From an uncultured Kocuria sp. (GTDB taxonomy: Bacteria > Actinomycetota > Actinomycetes > Actinomycetales > Micrococcaceae), in assembly GCF_947500125.1 (NCBI RefSeq), contig NZ_CANMRA010000023.1, positions 1 through 64,000 on the forward strand: 64,000 nt of DNA, read 5' to 3'. Positions 1-8,680 of this stretch are shown here, piece by piece; the first letter of the stretch is position 1; every line of letters begins with the position of its first letter. The position numbers were made by a program, and so were the translations under genes. The notes under the pieces are model-generated. The model was not told where the DNA came from. It saw only the letters and a program-made list of their open reading frames with translations, and made no database searches.

Positions 1-265
<265 letters not shown>

Positions 266-276
<11 letters not shown>

Positions 277-1102
277 AGCCCTGGATCTCGAGCTGGTGGA
301 TCTGCGGATCGCCGCAGGCCTCCACGGGGAAGGGGATCACGACGGACTCCGTGTTCTCGGGCGGGTAGACGCGCAGCCCGGAGGCGGTCCGGGCGTCGCA
401 GGTCGGGTAGTTGCCGGCCTGGCTCACGCGCAGGCCGGCGCTGACGGACTCCCCGGGCGCCACGACCCGGCCGGCGCCGGGGACGGCGGCGTCCCGCACC
501 GCCGGGGAGCCGATCATGGTGCCGGCGGCGTCGACGAGGGACACCCCGGCGTAGCCGGCGAGCGTGCACGGGCTCCCGCCCGCGTTGGTGAGGACGAGGT
601 CCACGTGGACGGAGCCGGCGGCGCCGCCCACCGGAGCGGCCGCGGCCTCGAGCTGGGACGTGGTGCACAGCGGGGCGCCGCCCCCTGTGCGCGCGCCCGC
701 GGTGCCGCCCCCGGCAGCCGTGCCGTTCTCGTCCGCGTCGGCGCCGTTCGTCCCGCCGCCGTCCGTTCCGTCCCCGGCCGACCCGCCCCCGGCCGCGGCA
801 GGCCCCTCCGGCGGGGCGTCCGCCGCGCGGGACTCCGCGGGCTCGGTGGGGGAGCGGTCGCCGGGCTGCTCGCCGGTCTGTTCCCCCGTTCCTGCTCCGG
901 CCGGCTCCGTGGCGTCCCCCGTCCCGGTGGCCGGGCCGGTTTCGGCCGGCGCCGCCGCGGACGGGGACGTCCCGCTCCCGGCGGCGGCATCGGCGGCGCC
1001 GGTCGCCTCCGGTGCTTCGCCCGCGCAGGCGGACAGGAGGAGGGCGGAGGCGAGGGCGAGAGCGCCCAGGACGGGGCGGGACGCGGGGAAGAGCGAAGAC
1101 AT
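266..1102 (-). CDS. DUF4232-domain lipoprotein
   Basis: A 278-residue secreted lipoprotein. The N terminus is a lipoprotein signal peptide with lipobox LLSAC, the lipidated cysteine being residue 26. Residues 27 to about 140 form a low-complexity Gly/Ala/Pro/Thr/Glu linker. The C-terminal part, from the PLCTTSQL segment onward, is a DUF4232 domain with four cysteines (in PLC, SPCTL, YPTC and VEAC contexts) likely forming two disulfides. DUF4232 proteins are common on actinobacterial surfaces and their molecular role is not established. The stop overlaps the following helicase gene. An exported, membrane-anchored location is inferred from the signal. Confidence 0.85.
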
Positions 1103-1267
1103 GGGGGGAGATCCTCCTCGTGCGGACGACGTGGCGTGCCACGCGCCGGGAGGGGTTCCCTCCCGGGACCCTCATTCTAGGCAGGGCCACCGACACGGCG
1201 GCCGGGAGCGGCACCGTCCCGGGCGGACGACGCGCGGTCCCGGCCGGTGCCGCTCCCGGGGCCCGCG

Positions 1268-4138
1268 CTACCGCCCGTCCGGCTCCGCCGGGGGCAGCGC
1301 CGCGCGCATCACCTCGGCGAGGTGGACGCCGTCGGCGCCGGTGCCCTGCGCGATCTGGGTGCGGCACGAGAAGCCGTCGGCCAGCACGATCGTCCCGTCC
1401 GCGGCGTTGCGGATCGCGGGGAACAGCTCCCGCTCGCCGAGGGTCTGGGAGACCTCGTAGTGGCCGGGCTCGAAACCCCAGTTGCCCGCGAGCCCGCAAC
1501 AACCGCCGCCGACCACGGCGGTGTCCACGCCCAGCTTCGCGAGGACCTCCAGCTCCGGGCCGTATCCGCTCATCGACTGCTGGTGGCAGTGGACCTGGCA
1601 CACGGCACCGGCGGGACCCGCCTCGGTGGCCAGCTGCTGGAACGGCCACTGGCCGCCCTCGGCCAGGTGGCGGGCCGCGAACGCGCCGATCGTCGTCGTC
1701 AGCTCGGTGACGCGCCGGGCCCGGGGGTCGTCGGGGAGCAGTTCCGTGATCTCCTCCTGGAGCATGACCGTGCACGAGGGCTCGAGCCCGATGATCGGGT
1801 ACCCGGCCTCCAGCAGCGGCTCCATGACGTCGAGGGTCTGGTGCAGCACCTTCTGCGTCATGTCCAGCTGCCCGGTGGAGTGCCACGTCAGCCCGCAACA
1901 GACGTTGCCCATGGGCATCAGCACCCGGTAGCCCATGGCCTCGAGCACCTCCACGGCGGCCCTGCCGGGGGCGTCGGCGGAGAAGTTCGTGAACGTGTCC
2001 GGCCACAGCACCACGGTGGGCCGGCCCTCGGCGTCGTCAGCGGGGCGGTGCGCGGCGGAACGGCCGCGGAACCAGCGGGTGAGCGGCTGCTCGGCGAAGG
2101 AGATCATCCGCCGCCTCGGCTCGATGCCGCCGAGCCGCTTGGTCAGCTCCTCGACGGCCCGGTTGGACTCCAGGAGGTTGATCACCCGGAAGGAGAAGGG
2201 CACCTTCTCGGCGATCCGCATCAGCCACGGCATCCAGCCCATCGTGAACTGCGCCATCGGCCGCCGGTCCCGGCCCAGGAAGGAGAGCAGGCCGTGCCGG
2301 TAGTGGTGGTGCAGGAACTCGGCCTTGTAGGTCGCCATGTCCACGTTGACCGGGCACTCGGTGGCACACGCCTTGCAGGACAGGCACAGGTCCAGGGCCT
2401 CGAGGGTCTCCTTCGACTTCCAGCCGTCGGTGATGGACTCCCCGCGCAGCATCTCGGCGAGGGACCGGGCGCGGCCCCGGGTCGAGTGCACCTCGTCCCG
2501 GGTCGCCTGGAAGGACGGGCACATGGCACCGACGTCGGAGCGGCACGCGCCCACGCCCACGCACCGGTTCACTGCGCTGGAGAACGAGCCGCCGTCGCGG
2601 GAGAACGCGTGCACCGGCGTCAGGTCGAACGTCCGGGCGCCGGGCCCGGGCCGGATGCCCTGGTCGATGGGCTCGGGATCCACCAGCACGCCGGGGTTGA
2701 AGACGCCGTCCGGGTCGAAGACGGCCTTGAACTCCGCGAAGGAGGACAGCGCCTCGGGGGAGTAGATCGTGGCCAGCAGCTCGGAGCGGGCCCGGCCGTC
2801 CCCGTGCTCGCCCGAGACCGAGCCGCCGTAGCGGTGCACGAGCTCGGCGGCGCGCTCGATGAACGTCCGATAGGCCGCCACCCCGGCCTCGTCGGAGAAG
2901 TCGAAGGAGATGCGGATGTGCACGCAGCCCTCCCCGAAGTGCCCGAAGGGGATGCCGGTGAGGCCCAGCTCGTGCAGGAGGTCGTAGAGGTCGCGCAGGT
3001 ACTCGCCCAGGCGCGCCGGCGGGACCGCGGAGTCCTCCCATCCGGGCCAGGCCTCCCCGCCCTCGGGCAGGCGGGTCACGATGCCCGCCCCGGCCTCACG
3101 GATCCGCCACAGCGCCCGCGCCTGCCCCGCGTCGGAGACGATCACGGAGTCCACGACGTTCTCCGGGACGAGCCCCGGCAGCGTGCGGGCGGCCGCCTCG
3201 GCCTCCTCGAGGGTGTCCGCGCCGACCTCGCAGTAGAGCCAGCCGCCGCCGCGGGGCAGCTCCGAGCCGGCGCGCTCCTGCCCCTGGCGGGTGCGCAGGG
3301 CCTCGAGCAGGTCCGAGCCCATGCCCTCGATCGTGTACACCCCCGGGACCCGCAGCTTCGGCGCCGCCGTGGCGGCCTCGAACGCGTCCTCGAAGCCCAG
3401 CACGGCCAGGGCGGTGTGGGCGGGCTTGGCCACCAGGCGGACCGTGAGCTCGGTGATGATCCCGCAGGTGCCCTCCGTGCCGGCGAAGGCCTTGGCTGCG
3501 TCGAAGCCCTTCTCGCCGAGCAGGTAGTGCAGCCCGTAGCCGGAGACCTGGCGGGGGAACTGGCCGAGCTCGGTGCGCAGCATCGCCAGGTGCCGGTCCC
3601 GGATCCCGGTCAGCGCCCGGTCGATCCTCGGCTCGGAGGTGCCGCCCTCGTGCAGCTCGACCACCCGGCCGTCTGCCAGCATGACCTTCAGGGAGACCAA
3701 GTTGTCCGCGGAGGTGCCCCACGCCACGGAGTGGGAGCCGCACGCGTTGTTGGCGACCATCCCGCCGATCGTGGCCCGCGAGTGCGTCGAGGGGTCGGGG
3801 CCGTAGGTGAGGCCGAACTCGGACGCCGCGGTGCGCAGCTGGTCGCAGATCACACCGGGCTCGATGGTGGCGGTCATCGCCTCGGGGTCGATCGACAGGA
3901 TCCGGTTGAAGTGCCGGGAGGTGTCGATGACCAGTCCCTCGCCGATCGCGTTGCCCGCCACGGAGGTGCCGCCGCCGCGGGAGACCACCGGCCAGCCCCG
4001 TTCCTTCGCCAGCGCCAGCAGCTCGCGGACCTCCTCGACGCTGCGCGGCTCGGCCACCGCCTCGGGCAGCCGGCGGTAGATCGACGCGTCCGAGACGTAG
4101 GCGGCGCGGGTCGTGAGGTCGTCACGGATGTCGGTCAT
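1268..4138 (-). CDS. FAD-linked D-2-hydroxyacid (YdiJ-like) dehydrogenase with Fe-S and CCG domains
   Basis: A 956-residue multi-domain flavoprotein. Residues about 20-260 form a PCMH-type FAD-binding domain (GGGTSVAGNAIG; later NNACGSHS). A FAD-oxidase C-terminal domain follows with HFGEGCVHIRI and SGEHGDGRARS. Around residues 525 and 586 are two ferredoxin-like cysteine clusters (CVGVGAC and CLSCKACATECP). Two CCG motifs near residues 748 (NVCCGLTW) and 880 (GGCCGLAG) form the Cys-rich heterodisulfide-reductase-type domain. This order and length match E. coli YdiJ, a D-2-hydroxyglutarate dehydrogenase family, and related D-lactate dehydrogenases; which substrate is used here cannot be told. 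It is preceded on the same strand by a 2Fe-2S ferredoxin gene, a plausible electron acceptor. Confidence 0.88.
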   Translation of the reverse strand: MTDIRDDLTTRAAYVSDASIYRRLPEAVAEPRSVEEVRELLALAKERGWPVVSRGGGTSVAGNAIGEGLVIDTSRHFNRILSIDPEAMTATIEPGVICDQLRTAASEFGLTYGPDPSTHSRATIGGMVANNACGSHSVAWGTSADNLVSLKVMLADGRVVELHEGGTSEPRIDRALTGIRDRHLAMLRTELGQFPRQVSGYGLHYLLGEKGFDAAKAFAGTEGTCGIITELTVRLVAKPAHTALAVLGFEDAFEAATAAPKLRVPGVYTIEGMGSDLLEALRTRQGQERAGSELPRGGGWLYCEVGADTLEEAEAAARTLPGLVPENVVDSVIVSDAGQARALWRIREAGAGIVTRLPEGGEAWPGWEDSAVPPARLGEYLRDLYDLLHELGLTGIPFGHFGEGCVHIRISFDFSDEAGVAAYRTFIERAAELVHRYGGSVSGEHGDGRARSELLATIYSPEALSSFAEFKAVFDPDGVFNPGVLVDPEPIDQGIRPGPGARTFDLTPVHAFSRDGGSFSSAVNRCVGVGACRSDVGAMCPSFQATRDEVHSTRGRARSLAEMLRGESITDGWKSKETLEALDLCLSCKACATECPVNVDMATYKAEFLHHHYRHGLLSFLGRDRRPMAQFTMGWMPWLMRIAEKVPFSFRVINLLESNRAVEELTKRLGGIEPRRRMISFAEQPLTRWFRGRSAAHRPADDAEGRPTVVLWPDTFTNFSADAPGRAAVEVLEAMGYRVLMPMGNVCCGLTWHSTGQLDMTQKVLHQTLDVMEPLLEAGYPIIGLEPSCTVMLQEEITELLPDDPRARRVTELTTTIGAFAARHLAEGGQWPFQQLATEAGPAGAVCQVHCHQQSMSGYGPELEVLAKLGVDTAVVGGGCCGLAGNWGFEPGHYEVSQTLGERELFPAIRNAADGTIVLADGFSCRTQIAQGTGADGVHLAEVMRAALPPAEPDGR

Positions 4139-4222
4139 GGTCCACTTCCTGCGCGGCGCCGGCGGCGGTCCGTCCGGGGTCTGGTCAGAGCTGGCGGGAT
4201 CGTCCCCGCGGGGACGAGGGGC

Positions 4223-4549
4223 TCACCACTCGGGGGCGATGGTGACCTCGGCGCCGTCGAGCTCCTCCGCCCACTCGACCTGGCAGCTGAGCCGCGAGGT
4301 GTCGTGCCGGGTGTCGTCGAGCATGTCGAGGAGGTCCTCCTCCTCGTCGTTGATCTCGTTGGCCTTCGAGAAGGAGCCCTGGTCGAGGTAGGAGTGGCAG
4401 GTGGAGCAGGACGCGTTGCCGCCGCAGGTCGCCAGGATCGGGTACTTGTGGCGCGTGAGGGCCTCCATGAGGCTCTCGTAGTCCTTCCACTCGACACCCT
4501 CGGTGCGGTTGCCCTCGCGATCGATCACGGTGATGTTGATGCTGCTCAC
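4223..4549 (-). CDS. 2Fe-2S ferredoxin
   Basis: A 108-residue plant/adrenodoxin-type ferredoxin. The 2Fe-2S ligands appear as CGGNASCSTC, followed later by LSCQVEW, giving the four cysteines of the fold. I chose the GTG at 4547-4549 because GAGGAGG lies 8 nt upstream and the family-conserved part (SSINITVID) begins there; an in-frame ATG 60 nt earlier would add a charged tail with no family counterpart. The gene lies 84 bp upstream of the large FAD/Fe-S dehydrogenase on the same strand, so it probably shuttles electrons to or from it. That partnership is inferred from position only. Confidence 0.88.
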   Translation of the reverse strand: MSSINITVIDREGNRTEGVEWKDYESLMEALTRHKYPILATCGGNASCSTCHSYLDQGSFSKANEINDEEEDLLDMLDDTRHDTSRLSCQVEWAEELDGAEVTIAPEW

Positions 4550-4672
4550 TTCGATGGCCTCCTCGGGGCACGGTCGCCCCTGGTCTCGACGTCGGGAATC
4601 CCGCCCCATTGTACGGTCGCGCGGCGGGCGCCCCGGACGGACGGGTGCCGTGCCCTCCGGGTCCGGGTCGGC

Positions 4673-5506
4673 TCAGCCGGAGACCGGGAGCGGCCGGATC
4701 GTCAGGGACTGGGCCACCTGGCCCAGGTAGCCGGCCTCGTCGTACAGCGCGGACTCGGTCAGGCCCACGCCGGTGTCGCCGAAGGTGACGTGCGTGTCGA
4801 GGCCCACCCACGGGGAGACCGGATCCCGGACGAGGTGCACGCCGAGGTCCACGTTGGGGAAGGCCATCTCGTCGGGGCCGACCCGCACGGCGATGCCGTT
4901 GGCGGCGTCCACCGCCGCCAGGAACCGCGCCGTGGTGGACGACTCCTCACCGGCGACGACGGCGTGCGGCGCGCGCAGCCACATGGCCGCCCGGCCGGGC
5001 CGGTGCTCTCGCACGGTCCGGCCCTCGAGTGACGCGATGTACCCGCCCGGCCAGCGCCCGGTCATCGTGGTGGGCAGCGCGTCGGTCACGGGCGGCAGCG
5101 ACTCCCGGTGCGTGCCGGCGGAGCCCGCGGTCTCGCCCCGGACCAGCCGCCACACGCTCAGCCGGATGCAGGAGCGGCCGGAGTGGCTCATCGTGGCCTC
5201 GACCAGCTCGATGGTGCGCCCCGGGCGGACCACGCGCGTGGTCACCTCGACCTCGCCGCCGGGGATGAAGCCGAGGATGTCGTAGGAGAAGCGCGCGGGC
5301 AGGAGATCCTCGCGGGGATGGTCGACCTCCACGGCGTGGGCGAGCAGCCCCGAGGCGGCGCCCATGTGCTGCTCGGCCTCGTTCCACGCCCCCTGCGAGT
5401 GCAGCGTCGAGCGGAACCGGGTGCCGTCCAGCCGCACGAAATACGCGTCCGGGTACTCCTCCCCGTCCGTTCCCAGGTGTCCGACTGCCTGCGCCGACGT
5501 CGTCAT
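4673..5506 (-). CDS. TesB-like (double hot-dog) thioesterase family protein
   Basis: A 277-residue protein resembling acyl-CoA thioesterase II-like actinobacterial proteins: two hot-dog-like halves, with the N-terminal GAWNEAEQHMGAASGLLAHAV helix region and a C-terminal half ending around GLTESALYDEAGYLGQVAQS. The start at 5504-5506 (ATG, MTTSAQ) has GGAAGAGG about 7 nt upstream. It stands alone, 168 bp before a strong hairpin and the left junction of the integrated element. Hydrolysis of acyl-CoA is the family role; the acyl substrate is unknown. Confidence 0.75.
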   Translation of the reverse strand: MTTSAQAVGHLGTDGEEYPDAYFVRLDGTRFRSTLHSQGAWNEAEQHMGAASGLLAHAVEVDHPREDLLPARFSYDILGFIPGGEVEVTTRVVRPGRTIELVEATMSHSGRSCIRLSVWRLVRGETAGSAGTHRESLPPVTDALPTTMTGRWPGGYIASLEGRTVREHRPGRAAMWLRAPHAVVAGEESSTTARFLAAVDAANGIAVRVGPDEMAFPNVDLGVHLVRDPVSPWVGLDTHVTFGDTGVGLTESALYDEAGYLGQVAQSLTIRPLPVSG

Positions 5507-5677
5507 GCTGCGCCTCTTCCGTCCGGGCCCGCCGCTCGGCGGGCGTGGTGGTCGCCACCACGGTATCCAATGGCGGCACGCACTCCTCGCCGCGAGCCGC
5601 TCCGGGCCCCGGCCGGCCACGTCCTCCTGTGGGCGCCCGACGGCCCTCGGGGCAGCGGACGGTGCGGGCGGGCACGC

Positions 5678-5713
5678 GAAAGACCCCGGGTCCCTCAGGA
5701 CCCGGGGTCTTTC
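5678..5713. terminator. Intrinsic terminator hairpin, probably the original tRNA-Ser terminator
   Basis: A perfect 16-bp stem (5678-5693 with 5698-5713) closes a CTCA loop and is flanked by A3/T3 runs. Before the element inserted, this hairpin would have lain directly downstream of the tRNA-Ser gene now at 14088-14177, so it is probably that gene's former terminator. It lies 2 bp outside the attL repeat. Confidence 0.75.
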
Positions 5714-5715
5714 CG

Positions 5716-5740
5716 ACTGGCGGTGACGGAGGGATTTGAA
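5716..5740. repeat. attL core repeat (25 bp)
   Basis: Identical over 25 bp to 14086-14110. It contains the last 3' bases of the tRNA-Ser T-arm and acceptor stem including the encoded CCA, but no tRNA 5' part, so it is the remnant created by integration. Flanking bases differ on both sides. Confidence 0.9.
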
Positions 5741-5879
5741 ACCCCTCAGCGGTCCACGTCCTTCGTCTATGGCCCGGAATGACGCAGTTCTCGCTCAGTT
5801 CAGCTCACGCCAAATGCGTGTGGATCATGGGCAGGTGTGGGCAGAATGTGGGCACGAATCACGGATCGTCGTGGTCCGC

Positions 5880-6329
5880 TCAGGCGGGGGCTAGTAGCTT
5901 CCCATCGTTGAATGCTTGCGTGATGCAGGAAACGTGCTCTTCTAGCTCTTCCAGTGAGGTCATCCCAAGACCAGCGTGGTACCGCACGTCGTTGCTGGCC
6001 GAGTGCAACTGTTCATACATGGGGGAGTAGGTCCGATAAAGAATGCGGACTAGGTCGGAGATGCCGTATCCCCGACCCCGTTTAGGGTGACCTTGGTGAT
6101 GCTCTGCGTAGCAGTCCATCCGGGTCAGATAAACATTGATGCTGGTCAGCCGCGCCTCGTCCTGAAAAATGGGGTCGCTTACAAGGGCTGCGCACATTTG
6201 GTGGTACGCGGCATAGAAAAAGCAGACCCCTGCCCAGTCGTTTCTCTGGCCCATGAGCATCTGGCCCGTGCTCAGATGTTCCTGAACACGGGCCAGACGT
6301 TGGTCCACATTGAGTCCACTGTCACTCAT
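5880..6329 (-). CDS. Cargo protein of unknown function, helical, HEPN-like
   Basis: A 149-residue protein I cannot assign to a named family. It is mostly helical, with an aromatic/Ala-rich helix (WAGVCFFYAAYHQMCAAL) and a second helix pair ending MYEQLHSASNDVRYHAG. This pattern recalls HEPN-fold proteins, but the catalytic RX4-6H RNase motif is not evident, so HEPN is only a fold guess. The start overlaps the stop of the upstream 104-residue gene by 4 bp (ATGA), so the two are translationally coupled. The DNA is clearly lower in GC than its neighbours (one 60-base line I counted is 52%). Position at the end of a satellite suggests accessory cargo such as anti-phage or toxin-antitoxin function. 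Confidence 0.75.
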   Translation of the reverse strand: MSDSGLNVDQRLARVQEHLSTGQMLMGQRNDWAGVCFFYAAYHQMCAALVSDPIFQDEARLTSINVYLTRMDCYAEHHQGHPKRGRGYGISDLVRILYRTYSPMYEQLHSASNDVRYHAGLGMTSLEELEEHVSCITQAFNDGKLLAPA

Positions 6330-6640
6330 AAAGCGCAGTGTGCCAGCTTTCGGCTTTCAGCCATATCACTTTGCAGGGACTCGTGGTCGGCGATGCGCAA
6401 CATCAGATCGACCTCATCATCGAAAAGGTCGATGACTTCAATAAACTTAGTGAATGCGCGCTGACGGTTGGCCGGCGTGGACTCTTCTAGGGCGACCTCA
6501 ACAGTGGCAGCTTCGATCTTCGGATCGAGCGTGACTCGGGCAGCAGTCAAATTGTCTTTACCCAAGTAGAGCAGTGTCTGCTCTCCAATGGAGGTAACCA
6601 GAGCGCGTAACTCAACCTCGCTAGGCGTGTGGCTCTGCAT
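6326..6640 (-). CDS. Small acidic cargo protein, partner of the downstream gene
   Basis: A 104-residue acidic, helical protein without a recognisable family. Its middle (FTKFIEVIDLFDDEVDLMLR) is strongly amphipathic. A good ribosome binding site (AAGGAGGG, 7 nt before the ATG at 6638-6640) supports the start. The stop overlaps the start of the 149-residue gene by 4 bp, making a two-gene operon. GC is about 58% in a line I counted, below the element average, suggesting a separate origin. A regulatory or antitoxin role is possible but purely positional inference. Confidence 0.75.
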   Translation of the reverse strand: MQSHTPSEVELRALVTSIGEQTLLYLGKDNLTAARVTLDPKIEAATVEVALEESTPANRQRAFTKFIEVIDLFDDEVDLMLRIADHESLQSDMAESRKLAHCAL

Positions 6641-7140
6641 GCTTCCCTCCTTCGGGGCGTCAGGAGCTACCTTCGGGACGTCCCGTTATTCATGCTCGAC
6701 TCGAAAACTCAAGTCGAGTGCGTAGTGTGCCCAGCTTCGCGCGAAGTCGGTGTGGAGTCAACTCGCTACGCCGGGCCGCGGCCGTGTCGGCAACTTGCTC
6801 TTCCCGGGCCGGTGAAGCGTCTGTTGGCGCGCCCTTGTCGGCCGCTAGAACGCTTGCCGTCCGATCGTCACAAAAGGTAACATGCCGTGACGCTGCACGG
6901 GTGGCCTCTTGGGTTCGCTTTGCATCCTTGTCGGTTGCACCGAAGCTGTTAAGTCTAGCACGACTTTTGGTACAATCCCGCGCGTGCGTGCGATGGGGTG
7001 GGGGGTCTCATATCGCGCGGAAGGCTACCGGAGCCCCCGTAGCCGGGAGCCGGTCCCCAACATTCGGACCCGCCCCTCCCCGCCGTGAACCCCGGAACGG
7101 GACAGACCCGGCACCGGATACCGGCACCGGGTCCACCCGC
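6641..7140. other. 500-bp gene-free region in the satellite, with promoter-like and repeat sequences
   Basis: No credible coding sequence is visible. It must hold the promoter of the two cargo genes (minus strand). It also contains an inverted repeat CTCGACT/AGTCGAG (6695-6701 and 6712-6718), a -10-like TACAAT on the plus strand at 6971-6976 with TTAAGT 16 nt upstream, and a small hairpin GGCTAC/GTAGCC (7023-7028 and 7039-7044). Confidence 0.5.
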
Positions 7141-7209
7141 TCACAGGATCAGCCGGACTACCGTCTCCACGACGGCGAGGACCACGGCCAGCAACCTGTG
7201 CGGGATCAT
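7141..7209 (-). CDS. Possible 22-residue hydrophobic peptide after the capsid gene
   Basis: An ATG at 7207-7209 shares one base with the capsid stop (TGATG), the usual arrangement for translational coupling. It encodes 22 residues: a basic start (MIPHR) followed by a Leu/Val/Ala stretch long enough for one membrane span. It may be a tiny membrane peptide or simply chance; no family can be assigned. Confidence 0.35.
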   Translation of the reverse strand: MIPHRLLAVVLAVVETVVRLIL

Positions 7210-8363
7210 CACGCGGCCGCGCCCAGGTCCACCTTCACGACGCCGGCCGGCCGGAGCACGACGGGCATCACGCGCGTCTCGGCGCGCATCGTGTAGAGGT
7301 TCCGGTTGAAGTCGTCGCCGGGCTGGCCCAGGTTCACCTTCACCCTGTTGTCCGTCGCCAGGGTCACGGCCGTGACGTCGAGGACAAGGCCGGTGTTCTC
7401 CGGCATCACGGAGGACACGGCCACCGGCACGCCCCACAGACGTCGCTCGGCCGCGTTGACCGGGGACCCCTCGAGGAGGAAGTTCCCGGAGCCGGTCGCC
7501 TGGGCCGTCTCGATGCCGGCCCACTGCGACGGGGACAGCACGATCAGGCCGGGCGCCTGGTCGGTGGACTCCAGGAGGGTGATCGCCTCCCGGAGCCGGA
7601 GCATGGGCGAGGCGGCGGAGGCGGCCACGAGGCCGATCCCGGAGGCGTTGAGGATGCCGGGCAGCTCCCCGGCGTTCTCGTCGCCGTTGAGGACCTGACC
7701 TTCAATGGTGCGCCACAGGCCGCCCACCATCTCCGCGTTCAGGAGGGACTGCATCAGCGGGACGTCCTGGACCACGTACTCGTCCACGTCCGAGACGGTG
7801 TGGGCGACGACGGCGAGCTGGAGCTGGCGCCGCTCGTAGGCGATGTCGGACTCCGGCTTCAGGCCGCCCTCGGGCACGACGCCGGCGCGGATGGTCCGGG
7901 ACTGCTGGATCATCACGTCGAAGAAGCGGTCCACGACCACGGTCAGCGGCAGGGCGGACAGCACGTTCGGGACCCGGGCGGGCAGCTCCACGACGGGCGT
8001 GCCGATCAGGGAGCCGTCGAAGTTCCCGACCGTGGCCGTCTTCGTGTAGATCTGCCGGTCCCCGCCGGCGATCTTGGTCGCCAGCTCCCCGGCCGCGGAC
8101 TTGAACGAGGCGGAGGTGAGCCGGGTCCCGGTGTCCCCGCCGGACTTCCGGCCGGAGCCGGACAGAGCGCGGAGGAAGCGCTCGCCCTCGGCGCGCTCGG
8201 CGTCGGTCGGACCGGCTGCGGCCTTGGCGTCGCGGGCGGCCTTCAGCTCCGCGGAGACAGCGGTCATGCGCTCCGCCTCCGCGATGGTCAGCGTGCCCTT
8301 GTGGTGCTTCTCCACGAGGGTCCGGGCCTCGGTCACGAGCTGCTCAGTGGTCTTGGTAGTCAT
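7209..8363 (-). CDS. HK97-fold phage major capsid protein
   Basis: A 384-residue HK97-like major capsid protein. The first ~100 residues are a charged coiled-coil of the scaffold (delta) type. The capsid core follows, with the E-loop/P-domain features seen as PVVELPARVPNVLSALP, later SPSQWAGIETAQ and the C-terminal RAETRVMPVVLRP strand. Start ATG at 8361-8363 has GGAGAA 6 nt upstream. No prohead protease, portal or terminase gene is near, so it would need helper-phage partners, as satellites that build or remodel capsids do. Its 5' leader can form a stem-loop that includes the ribosome binding site. An encapsulin-like shell is a less likely alternative. Confidence 0.85.
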   Translation of the reverse strand: MTTKTTEQLVTEARTLVEKHHKGTLTIAEAERMTAVSAELKAARDAKAAAGPTDAERAEGERFLRALSGSGRKSGGDTGTRLTSASFKSAAGELATKIAGGDRQIYTKTATVGNFDGSLIGTPVVELPARVPNVLSALPLTVVVDRFFDVMIQQSRTIRAGVVPEGGLKPESDIAYERRQLQLAVVAHTVSDVDEYVVQDVPLMQSLLNAEMVGGLWRTIEGQVLNGDENAGELPGILNASGIGLVAASAASPMLRLREAITLLESTDQAPGLIVLSPSQWAGIETAQATGSGNFLLEGSPVNAAERRLWGVPVAVSSVMPENTGLVLDVTAVTLATDNRVKVNLGQPGDDFNRNLYTMRAETRVMPVVLRPAGVVKVDLGAAA

Positions 8364-8680
8364 GATGGTTCTCCGATCAGGTGAGCGCACGGCATGACGG
8401 CGCGTGCGCCTTGCGTGTGTGTTGATCGGACCTGCGGAGTCTCGGCGGCGGCCTCAACGCCTTGCGGCGGAGGACTCGCGGCGGAGTGCCCTATCCGTGT
8501 GCCCTACGGCCTGGCCGCCGGGGCGCCCGGTTCGCCTTGGTCCCTGTGGACTCCTCGGCGTTCCCAGCGCCCCGGCTGGCGGGACCTTCAGGCAACTTGT
8601 CGGACCGGCGAAAGGACTGAATCAAACTCCGGCCCGACGCTTCCCAGCTTAATTCACGGGGCGTCGCCGTTGACGGGCGC
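8364..8680. other. Capsid gene leader (317 bp, no gene seen)
   Basis: I find no convincing coding sequence. On the capsid-coding strand the part nearest the start codon can fold. TCCGATCA (complement of 8423-8430) pairs with TGATCGGA (complement of 8372-8379), enclosing a second 7-bp stem (8385-8391 with 8403-8409). The outer stem takes in part of the capsid Shine-Dalgarno sequence. Confidence 0.45.

Larger units (their letters stand above)
5507..5879. other. Gene-free junction: thioesterase promoter region, old tRNA terminator, attL
   Basis: This stretch holds no convincing gene. It contains the upstream region of the thioesterase gene, a 16-bp-stem hairpin (5678-5713), and the left attachment repeat (5716-5740). 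From about 5741 the DNA belongs to the integrated element and leads to the stop of the first cargo gene at 5880. Confidence 0.7.

Noticed and set aside
1247-5032. Very long plus-strand open frame (over 1200 codons)
   Set aside because: It is the shadow of the dehydrogenase and ferredoxin genes on the other strand; its composition is Gly/Arg/His-rich without any domain, as expected of antisense frames at this GC.
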